A DNA stretch of 32,423 nt, from positions 1-32,423 of the forward strand of contig JASBRJ010000200.1 in assembly GCA_030149525.1 (NCBI GenBank), given 5' to 3'. The position numbers were made by a program, and so were the translations under genes. The notes beneath the pieces were generated by a model. It saw nothing but the letters and a program-made list of their open reading frames with translations. It searched no databases and was not told the DNA's origin. Positions 16,339-23,415 of this stretch are shown one piece after another. Origin of the DNA: a bacterium (GTDB lineage: Bacteria; Vulcanimicrobiota; Xenobia; Xenobiales; JADMJV01). Numbering within the stretch: position 1 is the stretch's first letter; the number at the start of each line of letters is the position of its first letter.

Positions 16339-16424
16339 TGGTGCCCGGGGCCGGGATCGAACCGGCACTCCCAAAGGGAACGGGTTTTTGAGACCCGCGC
16401 GTCTACCAATTCCGCCACCCGGGC
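16339..16424 (-). tRNA. tRNA-Leu (anticodon CAA)
   Basis: Reads on the minus strand as a complete class II tRNA of 86 bases including an encoded CCA. The acceptor stem GCCCGGG pairs with CCCGGGC, followed by discriminator A. The D-arm contains TGGTAGACG. The anticodon stem is CGGGT/ACCCG with loop CTCAAAA, giving anticodon CAA for codon UUG. A long variable arm precedes the T-arm GGTTCGATCC. UUG is also a frequent start codon in this window. Confidence 0.97.
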
Positions 16425-16591
16425 AAGCTTCGGTAGGTTAACACCACTTGAGGAAAACGTCAATCCTCTTTTTCCGAAGGTGGACAAAAGAACAATTTTC
16501 AGGTAAGAGAAGGAAAGCTTACATGGATCGCGGTAGAGCGATTCACCCACCCGGAAGCGGTCCGCAAGGGACACGCATTTAGGAGTTACGA

Positions 16592-17593
16592 ATGAGATTT
16601 CCCATAGACTTCGCCATGTCGAACGCAAAACACATGGTGCAACAACGCAGCAAAGGCCGCAAGCGGTACCCCACCGTCCTCATGCTTGAGCCGCTCTACA
16701 CCTGTAACCTGGCCTGCCTTGGCTGCTCCGTTGAACGACACACCGGCAAACTCAAAGACCGGCTGCCTGTCGACAAGTGCCTGGAAGCTGCCCGAGTCAC
16801 GGAAGCACCTACGGTAGCTCTGTGCGGCGGCGAGCCGACCCTTTACCCAGAACTGGGAGAACTTCTCCAGGGCCTTTTCGACATGGGCAAACATGTCATT
16901 TTGTGCACGAACGCCCTTTTGCTCGACAAGAAGCTTTTTCCCGTCGTGCCGCCTAACAAGAAACTGTTCGTGAACGTTCACCTCGACGGCATGAAAGAGA
17001 CCCACGACTACGTTTGCAACCGTGACGGTGTCTTCGACAAAGCCATCGCCATGGTGAAAGAGTCTAAAGAGCGCGGCTATCTCACCCTCACCAACACTAC
17101 CGTCTTCAAGGAAACCAAGATGGATGAGGTGGAGGAGCTGTGTGAAGTTCTCACAGAGATCGGCGTGGACGGCATCCTGGTCTCTCCTGGCTACGAGTAC
17201 GAGAGCGTGGAAAAGGACATCTTTCTGACTCAAAACCAGATTCACGAGAAGTTTAAACGGGTGCGCCAACTGGCCAAGAAATACAAACTGACCGCCACCC
17301 CCACGTTTCTCGACTTTGCAGCGGGCCTCATCGAACTTAAGTGTTCACCCTGGTCCACCGTAAACTACACCCCGATGGGATGGAAAGGGCCCTGTTATCT
17401 CATTGGAGAGAATTTCTACGATGACTTTGAAACCTTTTGGAACAGCGTGGACTGGGACTACTGGGAAACCAGACAAAACCGTAAATGCCTGAACTGCAAA
17501 ATGCACTCAGGATTTGAACACAGCGCCGTCCAAGCCGCCTCCAAGAGCCTCAAAGGAATGGCCCAACTGGCAGCCTGGCACGTTTCCGGCTAA
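16592..17593 (+). CDS. hpnH: Hopanoid biosynthesis radical SAM protein HpnH (adenosylhopane synthase)
   Basis: Adds the 5'-deoxyadenosyl group to diploptene, giving adenosylhopane, the first step of extended hopanoids. 333 residues. The radical SAM cluster motif is C38-x3-C42-x2-C45 in CNLACLGC, followed by CGGEPTLYPEL (SAM contact) and NVHLDGMKETHD. A further cysteine set lies in the C-terminal part (CSPW, GPCYL, CLNCKMHSG). ATG follows AGGAG closely (TTAGGAGTTACGA). It is transcribed alone, with a terminator after it, and faces the hpnA-G-I operon convergently. Confidence 0.97.
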   Translation: MRFPIDFAMSNAKHMVQQRSKGRKRYPTVLMLEPLYTCNLACLGCSVERHTGKLKDRLPVDKCLEAARVTEAPTVALCGGEPTLYPELGELLQGLFDMGKHVILCTNALLLDKKLFPVVPPNKKLFVNVHLDGMKETHDYVCNRDGVFDKAIAMVKESKERGYLTLTNTTVFKETKMDEVEELCEVLTEIGVDGILVSPGYEYESVEKDIFLTQNQIHEKFKRVRQLAKKYKLTATPTFLDFAAGLIELKCSPWSTVNYTPMGWKGPCYLIGENFYDDFETFWNSVDWDYWETRQNRKCLNCKMHSGFEHSAVQAASKSLKGMAQLAAWHVSG

Positions 17594-17609
17594 TCCTCGA
17601 AGTTACTGA

Positions 17610-17650
17610 GAAAAAAGACCGTCGGATGGGCATTCGGCGGTTTTTTCTTT
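17610..17650 (+). terminator. Rho-independent terminator after hpnH
   Basis: An 8-bp stem (CCGTCGGA pairing with TTCGGCGG, loop TGGGCA) is flanked by an A6 run before and a T6 run after, so it could act on both strands. It sits 17 bases after the hpnH stop. Confidence 0.85.
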
Positions 17651-17713
17651 GTCTTTGACGATGGGCCGGCGCGGTTCGAAGGAGGACAGACTCAGGCGTT
17701 GCAATCACAAACA

Positions 17714-17842
17714 ATGAGAAAAATTCGCATCTTCGCTCTAGCGGCTCTATTACCGGCTTCCCTGGCCCTTCCCACCCTGGCCTACCAATCGGTAGGGACC
17801 TGGTTCACCAGGCGCCCCGACTCAGCACTCACTAACAAATAG
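17714..17842 (+). CDS. Small secreted or membrane peptide (42 residues)
   Basis: A short open frame of 42 codons begins MRKIRIFALAALLPASLALP and ends RRPDSALTNK. Two basic residues, a leucine/alanine core and an LA-Y site make a plausible signal peptide; the mature part would be about 19 residues. Its TAG overlaps by one base the GTG of the methyltransferase (TAGTG), which suggests coupling and argues for real translation. GGAGG lies about 28 bases upstream, so a TTG at 17699 may be used instead. No family recognised. Without the coupling I would rate it lower. Confidence 0.5.
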   Translation: MRKIRIFALAALLPASLALPTLAYQSVGTWFTRRPDSALTNK

Positions 17843-18516
17843 TGGAAGAGCCGGAACTTCAGATCCCCTGGGGGCGTCTAGCTCTTTGGAATACGCTGTT
17901 CGGAGCCTTGTATTTTTTCCGCAGCGTTAGCCTTGACATCTGGCTAGCATCCAAGAAAACCGACGTTGAATTCGGCGAACTGAAGTTTGGAGAGACCAAC
18001 CTCAAAGCCGTGCGAGAGATTCTCAAACGGGTCCCCATGAACTCCAATACGACGGTCTTCGAGTTGGGTTGCGGCCGAGGCCGAGCCGCCTTCCTTTTCC
18101 ACTTCCTCACCGGTGCGAAGATCGTCGCCGTCGATCTGGTCGGCCCGTTCATTGTGACGGGTCGCCGACTGGCTCGCTGGATGGGATGTCAGGGCCAGGT
18201 CCTCTTTTGCTACGAGAACTTTCTCCAAACCGACCTCAGGGAGGCCGACGTCATTTACGCTTGTGCTCTGTGTCTGGGGGAACAAACCCGAGAGTCGCTG
18301 GCTCAAAGAATCTCTCAGTGTGCTGAAGGAACTCATCTGATCACCGTGGGTTGGAACCCTCAAAGAGATTGGCTTGAGCCGGTTGACCAGTTGCGCTGCG
18401 GATTTTCCTGGGGCACGGCCGGCATCTATATCAATCGCCTGAAGCGGACGCCACAATCCGACCCTCACTATCGAGATGAAGAGTCTGATCCCCCCAGGTT
18501 ACCGAGTTGCCCGTGA
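17842..18516 (+). CDS. SAM-dependent methyltransferase-like protein
   Basis: 224 residues with a class I methyltransferase core: motif I VFELGCGRGRAAF near 72-84, KIVAVDLVGPF near 93-103, then DVIYACALCLG as motif III-like. The segment FGELKFGETNLKAV ahead of motif I resembles the substrate-side loop of DOT1-like and small-molecule methyltransferases. The first 30 residues include a hydrophobic stretch (LWNTLFGALYFFRSV) that may anchor it to the membrane. The GTG start overlaps the stop of the small peptide gene. Its 3' 86 bases overlap hpnI tail to tail. The substrate is unknown; hopanoid modification is a guess from location. Confidence 0.75.
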   Translation: MEEPELQIPWGRLALWNTLFGALYFFRSVSLDIWLASKKTDVEFGELKFGETNLKAVREILKRVPMNSNTTVFELGCGRGRAAFLFHFLTGAKIVAVDLVGPFIVTGRRLARWMGCQGQVLFCYENFLQTDLREADVIYACALCLGEQTRESLAQRISQCAEGTHLITVGWNPQRDWLEPVDQLRCGFSWGTAGIYINRLKRTPQSDPHYRDEESDPPRLPSCP

Positions 18517-19552
18517 GAGACGTTGCCCATAAACCGAGGTAAAGCAGGTCTTTTAACGGCAACAGCAGCCACTCCCATTGCCGCTGTCGATGATGAGAGG
18601 GAGCCAACTTCTGCGCCTGCACAAACCCTGCGGTCCACCTCAAGAAACACCAGAACAACAAGGCTAATCCACCCCAAGCAGGGCGCATAAAGGTGAGAAA
18701 ACCGGCCCAGAACATCCCTTGGGTCACAACAAAGGCAAAATGCCCCGCCGGACGACTCACTTTTGAAGTCACAAGCCACCGATACTGATGAGACAGCGCC
18801 TGGCCAAAGCTCGGCTGACCCAGTCCGGTATCGAGGACTGTGGGGGCCAGAGCAACCTTCCAGCCTTTCTGTCGCGCCCGATGACCCAGCTGATAGTCGT
18901 CCGCCAGGTAGGGCTCTAGAGCCTCAAATCCACCGATCTGTTCAAGGGTCTCTCGACGAATAGCCATGGTCGACCCCATAGCAAAGCCCACACCCTCGGT
19001 CTTTTCTGCCACCAGGACCGACGCGCAGAAATCGACGATGCAGAGCGATTCTACCAAAGCGCCGAACCCGGACTCCGGACGAGCCCTGTAGAGACAGGTA
19101 ACAACCCCCACCTCAGGATCGGAAAACTCTCCCAGAACCGCATCCAGATACTCCGGGGAACAACCCATATCCGCGTCGGAAACCACAAATATGTCGCCCG
19201 ACCAATATCTCTGGGCAAGGGCCAACGTCGACGCTTTCCCGTTTCGGCTCTGTTCGGCTTGGAGGCGAAGCCAGGTGATTTTCGGTTGCTCCTTCAGCCA
19301 CTGCTCAGGAGCAGAGGCAGCCGAACAGAGATAGATATCGTAGTCCCCTTCTCCACACTTCTCTAGAAATCGGCTTATCTGGGCCAAAGAATCCTCGTCG
19401 GCCTCGCGAACCGGTTTGATCAAACTGAACCGGAGCCGAGGATTTTTCGCTCCAAGGTTTCGAGACGCGAATCGCACCGAACACCAGGTTGCGAACAATT
19501 GATACCCGCAACTCACTGCAAAGAGAAGGACGACCAGGCTCAGAAGAGTCAA
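18431..19552 (-). CDS. hpnI: Hopanoid glycosyltransferase HpnI
   Basis: Family 21-type glycosyltransferase resembling ceramide glucosyltransferase; HpnI adds N-acetylglucosamine to bacteriohopanetetrol. 373 residues, close to family length. Membrane span at residues 1-20, catalytic core with VVSDADMGCSPEYL (metal-binding DxD), AMGSTMAIRRETLEQIGGF, and LADDYQLGHRARQKG, and the QYRWLVTSK acceptor motif. Membrane segments follow at about 270-315. The TTG start overlaps the hpnG stop (TTGA). The partners that complete the glucosamine head group, HpnK and HpnJ, are not in the window. Confidence 0.92.
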   Translation of the reverse strand: MTLLSLVVLLFAVSCGYQLFATWCSVRFASRNLGAKNPRLRFSLIKPVREADEDSLAQISRFLEKCGEGDYDIYLCSAASAPEQWLKEQPKITWLRLQAEQSRNGKASTLALAQRYWSGDIFVVSDADMGCSPEYLDAVLGEFSDPEVGVVTCLYRARPESGFGALVESLCIVDFCASVLVAEKTEGVGFAMGSTMAIRRETLEQIGGFEALEPYLADDYQLGHRARQKGWKVALAPTVLDTGLGQPSFGQALSHQYRWLVTSKVSRPAGHFAFVVTQGMFWAGFLTFMRPAWGGLALLFWCFLRWTAGFVQAQKLAPSHHRQRQWEWLLLPLKDLLYLGLWATSLTGNSVTWGDQTLHLDSEGRIVASASGD

Positions 19553-20238
19553 GACTGCTCCGCCCCGAAACCAAGCAGAAGAGGCTTCAACTCGTTCAGC
19601 TCCGCAGACAAACTTCGGATGGCTGTAGCGGCATCTCGCGCCAGCCGAATCATCTTGGGAAGAATCAGCGGATTGAAGGCCACTTTCTTGGCCAGAGCCC
19701 TCTGGTTAGGGAAACCGTCTTTCGTGGTGTAGTGTGAAAAATCAAGGGGTAGAGATGTCTTCACATCGTCGGAGACGACCCTCACCACCAGGACAGGAGG
19801 CCCTTCTTGAAATGCCTGGAGAAAAGCCTCCGACTCAAGATCGGCCAGCAGACAATCCGGGTGCTTCTCGGCAAACGCTTTCTTCTGAGACTCCGTGTTG
19901 AGAAAGCCACAAGTGGCAATTCGCCCTTCTTTGAGCTTATGCTCCAACAAGCCCACCACTTTCGACGAACTTCTAGGATCATAAGCCACTGTGCCGAGCG
20001 TAGCTTCCAGGGTCAATCCTACCGAGAACCCGACCAGAAGCAAGAGGTCCGGCCGATAAGACCTGGCCAGAAGTTGAGCACCTCCAACCACTCTGTCCGC
20101 CCCCATACCCGTACAGAGATGAACACATCCCTGCCCCACGGAGAGTTCCAGTCCTCCCAGAGTTCCGGCAGGCTCAAGTCCAAAAACGCTCTTTAAAGCC
20201 TTGCGCTCCTCGCGAAGAGCGGTCACCAAACCGATCAT
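19549..20238 (-). CDS. hpnG: Hopanoid phosphorylase/nucleosidase HpnG
   Basis: Releases adenine from adenosylhopane to give ribosylhopane. 229 residues with the nucleoside phosphorylase fold: MIGLVTALREERKAL start, GMGADRVVGGAQLL glycine-rich region, LLLVGFSVGLTL, and LADLESEAF (the acidic residue that binds ribose in this family). The start is the ATG overlapping the hpnA stop (ATGA); a frame extension upstream of it is random sequence. It is the middle gene of the hpnA-G-I operon. Confidence 0.93.
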   Translation of the reverse strand: MIGLVTALREERKALKSVFGLEPAGTLGGLELSVGQGCVHLCTGMGADRVVGGAQLLARSYRPDLLLLVGFSVGLTLEATLGTVAYDPRSSSKVVGLLEHKLKEGRIATCGFLNTESQKKAFAEKHPDCLLADLESEAFLQAFQEGPPVLVVRVVSDDVKTSLPLDFSHYTTKDGFPNQRALAKKVAFNPLILPKMIRLARDAATAIRSLSAELNELKPLLLGFGAEQS

Positions 20239-21290
20239 GAGAGGGCTGCCTCCCGATGACGCCAGTCGGGCGGAGGCGGAGCGTAGCCGTTGTCGACAAA
20301 CCATTCAACCGCTCGCGTCAGAGCCATTTTGACCGAACCAGGCTCGAACCCGAGAGCGCGCCGAGCCTTCTCAGCATCGAAGAACATTTTCTTGCGTGCC
20401 ATCTTTACTCCCTCAAGGGGCACTTGAGGCTGGCGATCCAACAAATACCCCTCAACCAGGGTATCCACGGCACCGGCGATCCAGGCAATTCCATAGGGGA
20501 TCTGGATCTTCGGACAAGGCAAACCGGTGATATTGCTGAGCATCTCCAGAATCTCTTTGAGAGTCATATTGAGGTGACCAAGTATATAGAGTTGTCCAAC
20601 CTCTCCCAACGCTTCGGCCTGCAGATGCCCTAGAGCGACATCCTCCACCGGCACCAAGTTCAACCCCGTGTCCAGAAAGGCCGGCATCTTCCCTTGCAAA
20701 AAGTCCACCACGATTTTGCCTGTGGCTGTGGGCTTGAGATCACCCGGGCCTACCGGGGTAGAAGGGTTGACGATCACCACCGGCACCCCCTCTGAAGCCA
20801 TCTTCAGAGCCACCTCTTGAGCTAGAAACTTGGAGCGCTTGTAGTGACCCACAACGCTTTCCAGCCGGGTCTGGTCGGCTTCTGTGGAAACCCTGCCAGC
20901 TTCAGGAACGGCCAGAGCCGCCACCGACGAGGTGTAGACAACCCGAGGGATCCGGTGACGTCGACACGCCTCCAAGAGGTGGCGCGTCCCCTCCACGTTG
21001 ATGTCGTACATAGTCTTTGGGTTCTTTGAGAAGAGACGGTAATCGGCGGCACAGTGAAACACCGTCGAGCACCCGTCCAGGGAGCTTTCGTAGGATTCCG
21101 GTTTCAGAAGATCGCCCTCTACCCAGCGGACGTTCAAGTCTTGAGTGTGAGAACGGTTGGAAGCGGGGCGACAGAGAGCCCACACGTCGTCTCCCCGGTG
21201 AACAAGAGCCCTGAGCAGATGGCCTCCCACAAACCCCGTCCCCCCGGTGACGAAGACTTTCTTTGCATTTTGATCGGTCGTCTCGGTCAT
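20235..21290 (-). CDS. hpnA: Hopanoid-associated NAD-dependent sugar epimerase HpnA
   Basis: Extended short-chain dehydrogenase of 351 residues: FVTGGTGFVGGHLLRAL Rossmann motif at 13-29, and the catalytic YxxxK as YKRSK. Substrate-side motif VNPSTPVGPGDLKPTATGKI is typical of HpnA. The genetics of HpnA in other bacteria do not settle its exact reaction; it is assumed to act on a sugar-linked hopanoid or precursor. It is the first gene of the overlapping hpnA-hpnG-hpnI minus-strand operon and diverges from a small hypothetical gene at 21405. The weak-SD start is ATG. Confidence 0.93.
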   Translation of the reverse strand: MTETTDQNAKKVFVTGGTGFVGGHLLRALVHRGDDVWALCRPASNRSHTQDLNVRWVEGDLLKPESYESSLDGCSTVFHCAADYRLFSKNPKTMYDINVEGTRHLLEACRRHRIPRVVYTSSVAALAVPEAGRVSTEADQTRLESVVGHYKRSKFLAQEVALKMASEGVPVVIVNPSTPVGPGDLKPTATGKIVVDFLQGKMPAFLDTGLNLVPVEDVALGHLQAEALGEVGQLYILGHLNMTLKEILEMLSNITGLPCPKIQIPYGIAWIAGAVDTLVEGYLLDRQPQVPLEGVKMARKKMFFDAEKARRALGFEPGSVKMALTRAVEWFVDNGYAPPPPDWRHREAALS

Positions 21291-21324
21291 AGAGGATCGT
21301 TCCTCTCCTGGGCCACGACTCCCC

Positions 21325-21358
21325 TTTCAGACTCTTTTCAGACCTGATTTGCCATAAT
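21325..21358 (+). promoter_or_regulatory. Candidate extended -10 promoter and tandem TTTCAGAC repeat
   Basis: TGcCATAAT at 21350-21358 fits an extended -10, though no good -35 is seen. Just upstream, TTTCAGAC occurs twice (21325 and 21336), eleven bases apart, one helical turn, in the 114-base gap between hpnA and the small gene. This could be a regulator site. Note that the ATG at 21357 lies inside the -10, which argues for the later GTG start of the downstream gene. Confidence 0.35.
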
Positions 21359-21404
21359 GCGATTGAACAAGTGGCTGAAGCCGCTGTTCCAAGGAGATGA
21401 ACAA

Positions 21405-21794
21405 GTGAAGACCAATTTGGAAAATGAAACCGAAGGCGCGCTTCATCCCAAGTTTTCTAACAAGCTTCGGGAGGCCAGTTTATTTGGCGCCTTCACCGAA
21501 CTCACCACACCAAGATTTCAGAAATACCTCATGCAGCCTAAGCACTTTCTCAGAAACGGCTGGCTCCTCGACCCCGACCTGGAACTCAACCAACGCTCGG
21601 TCAGAGCTTACGTTCTGGGCGAATTTCCCAGCAATCCCGACAACTCCAACAGCATCGGACAACGAGTGGTCATCAATAGAAAAGATCGAAAAGCTACTTT
21701 GGAAACAAAATTTGCTACTCAGAGTCAGACGATCGAGATGGATCTGAATACGATGGAAGTCACGAAGAACGAAATTCTACAACAGAACTCGTAG
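21405..21794 (+). CDS. Small protein of unknown function
   Basis: 129 residues with no recognised domain, signal peptide or membrane span. The middle contains ELTTPRFQKYLMQPKHFLRNGW and DLELNQRSVRAYVLGEFPS; the end repeats strand-like patterns with many Asn, Lys and Thr (GQRVVINRKDRKATLETKF). GTG start, 8 bases after AAGGAG; the ATG at 21357 has no ribosome site. It ends 8 bases before the convergent HPt gene. Composition and length resemble a small globular beta-rich protein. Confidence 0.55.
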   Translation: MKTNLENETEGALHPKFSNKLREASLFGAFTELTTPRFQKYLMQPKHFLRNGWLLDPDLELNQRSVRAYVLGEFPSNPDNSNSIGQRVVINRKDRKATLETKFATQSQTIEMDLNTMEVTKNEILQQNS

Positions 21795-21802
21795 ATTTCG
21801 GT

Positions 21803-22147
21803 CTAAGTGGTCGCCGACTCGGAACTGAGGTGCTTCAAAGCCTCTTTGAGTCTGGCGACTTCACCCTGTAGAGACAAATAAGCAGCCTCAATCTCGGATT
21901 GTCCGAGAGGGGCTGCTTTTTGCAAGTTCTTAGCTGCCTCGGCACTCGGTCCGGCGTGGAGGTAGACCAGACCGCCTTTCACCCAGTGCGCTTTTTCACT
22001 GATGACTTGAGGGTCCCCTTGAGCCACAGCTTCAGACAAGGTCTGCATCATCTGGTCGATTTCCACCAGAAAGTGGCTACAAGCCATGTGAAATACGGCT
22101 TCTCCGCCAAGACATTCAATTGCTTTCTCTTCATCGATCGGTTTCAA
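21803..22147 (-). CDS. HPt (histidine phosphotransfer) domain protein
   Basis: 114 residues, all helix-forming. The phosphorylation motif A-H-W-V-K-G-G places H54 in EKAHWVKGGLVYLHA, matching the usual H-x-(L/I)-K-G pattern. Such proteins relay phosphate between a hybrid kinase and a response regulator. No kinase is in the window. It diverges from a NarL-type regulator, which may be its target or its controller (inference). Start is TTG, with GGAG 11 bases away; the start is less sure than the domain. Confidence 0.72.
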   Translation of the reverse strand: MKPIDEEKAIECLGGEAVFHMACSHFLVEIDQMMQTLSEAVAQGDPQVISEKAHWVKGGLVYLHAGPSAEAAKNLQKAAPLGQSEIEAAYLSLQGEVARLKEALKHLSSESATT

Positions 22148-22205
22148 GCTAGTTTACACTCCTTTGGCGAGGATGCCCTAAAACTGAGCCAAACAACCAG
22201 TAGCA

Positions 22206-22240
22206 TGGGTATCCAAACGCAGCATACCCAGGGATATAAT
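22206..22240 (+). promoter_or_regulatory. TATAAT -10 with an upstream inverted repeat
   Basis: TGGGTAT at 22206 and ATACCCA at 22224 form a perfect 7-base inverted repeat with an 11-base spacer, ending 4 bases before a perfect TATAAT (22235). It lies in the 156-base divergent gap between the HPt and regulator genes and would cover the -35 region. This looks like an operator and promoter for the response-regulator gene. Confidence 0.45.
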
Positions 22241-22303
22241 ACTCCGGAAAATTGCCCATGCTCTAGGAGGTCCCCAAGGTACCCGATATCGAACGCGCGG
22301 GCG

Positions 22304-22969
22304 ATGGCAATTAAGGTTTTGGTAGTTGACGACCACCCCGTCATACTGCAGGGACTTCGAGGGATGCTGGCCACTCTCGAAGATCTAGAGGTGGTTGGCG
22401 AAGCCGGCAGCGGCCCGGAAGCGATAGAAAAGACGGAGGAGCTCAAACCGGACGTCCTGTTAATGGACGTGAGGCTGCCTGAGCTCAACGGCCTTGAAGC
22501 GATGCGTCGCTTGCGTGAGAACGATCCGGACATCAAGGTCGTCTTCATAACGGTTTCAGACAGTGACCTTTATCTTGTGGAGGCCCTTCGCTGGGGTGCC
22601 AACGGTTACCTCACCAAGGATTCATCCAAAGATCTCATCGGCAACGCTATCCGCAGCGCGGTCATGGGAGGTTGCCTTCTTTCAGAAAGCCTTCTGAATA
22701 AAGCCTTCGGCGCTGTGGCGAGAGCGGCCGTCAACCTGGGTAAACCGGCCATCGAAGGAGAACTCCCTCCCATCGTCCAGCTCACTCCCCGAGAGCTCGA
22801 CGTTCTGCGTCTTGTGGCCAAAGGCATGACGAACCGGGCCATATGTAAAGATTTGAACCTGGCCGAAGTCACCATCAAGAAGCATGTTCAATCGATCATG
22901 GGAAAAATGGGGGTCAAAGATCGAACGCAAGCGGCCCTGCGCGGCGTGCGCCTCGGACTCATCGACTAG
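22304..22969 (+). CDS. NarL/LuxR-family response regulator
   Basis: 221 residues. Receiver domain (about 1-120) with acidic D9-D10 in VVDDHPV, phosphoacceptor D55 in LLMDVRLPE, and K105 in LTKDSSK. The linker is followed by a LuxR-type helix-turn-helix with LTPRELDVLRLVAKGMTNRAICKDLNLAE and an H-x-x-x-I recognition helix. ATG start is inferred from the family start MAIKVLVVDD; no close ribosome site precedes it. The nearby HPt gene suggests a phosphorelay. The target genes are unknown; hopanoid genes nearby are candidates. Confidence 0.93.
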   Translation: MAIKVLVVDDHPVILQGLRGMLATLEDLEVVGEAGSGPEAIEKTEELKPDVLLMDVRLPELNGLEAMRRLRENDPDIKVVFITVSDSDLYLVEALRWGANGYLTKDSSKDLIGNAIRSAVMGGCLLSESLLNKAFGAVARAAVNLGKPAIEGELPPIVQLTPRELDVLRLVAKGMTNRAICKDLNLAEVTIKKHVQSIMGKMGVKDRTQAALRGVRLGLID

Positions 22970-22987
22970 AACCGGCTTTGACAGCAC

Positions 22988-23016
22988 AAAAAAGCCGCTC
23001 CGTTGCGGAAGCGGCT
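22988..23016 (-). terminator. Rho-independent terminator of rpsU
   Basis: On the minus strand AGCCGCT-(T)-CCG, loop CAA, CGG-AGCGGCT is followed by T6. It ends 31 bases after the rpsU stop. It may also help insulate the convergent regulator gene. Confidence 0.85.
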
Positions 23017-23047
23017 GTGGTTCCTATGTATCCGTTAACGGATTATC

Positions 23048-23221
23048 TTATCGACGTTCGCGGCGAAGCCTTTTCTTTAGCTCCCGCCTCTTGGCATCAC
23101 TGGGCTTTTCGTAATGAGCCCGACGTCTCAATTCTGACATCAAACCAGACTGATTACACAGTCTACGGAATCTTCTGAGGGCGCTCTCGAGGGTCTCGTC
23201 GTCTTTAACAAGAGTCTCCAT
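23048..23221 (-). CDS. rpsU: 30S ribosomal protein S21
   Basis: 57 residues. The S21 pattern is clear: [20 protein letters not shown], a central Cys, then an Arg/Lys-rich tail with [20 protein letters not shown]21 assists initiation near the 16S 3' end. GGGAGG precedes the ATG closely. It is monocistronic between its own terminator and a candidate promoter at about 23304-23332; the ORF reading further upstream is not part of the gene. Confidence 0.96.
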   Translation of the reverse strand: METLVKDDETLESALRRFRRLCNQSGLMSELRRRAHYEKPSDAKRRELKKRLRRERR

Positions 23222-23303
23222 AATTCGTACGCCTCCCTTCCCAGCTCCAAGCCCCCCGTTCAGGCCAGGGACCTGACTCAACAGGCTGCTCGGACTTTGC
23301 TCG

Positions 23304-23332
23304 AATCTAACCGAAGGGCCGGCAAAGATCAA
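23304..23332 (-). promoter_or_regulatory. Candidate sigma70-type promoter for rpsU
   Basis: On the minus strand TTGATC, a 17-base spacer and TAGATT lie about 85 bases before the rpsU ATG. Four of six matches at each element and ideal spacing. Inferred by eye. Confidence 0.4.
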
Positions 23333-23415
23333 GCATCTTTCGGGTCCCTCCGGCGCTCCGTCGGCGTTCAAGAATTTCGAGACCTTGGAAACGCCAGGCA
23401 AGGAACCCCGAGCCG

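Noticed and set aside
16239-16628. Long upstream extension of the first HTTM frame
   Set aside because: It crosses the tRNA-Leu gene and shows no family pattern; the ATG at 16238 begins the conserved domain.
21899-22303. Upstream extension of the response regulator
   Set aside because: It runs antisense through the HPt gene, and regulator proteins begin at the VVDD strand.
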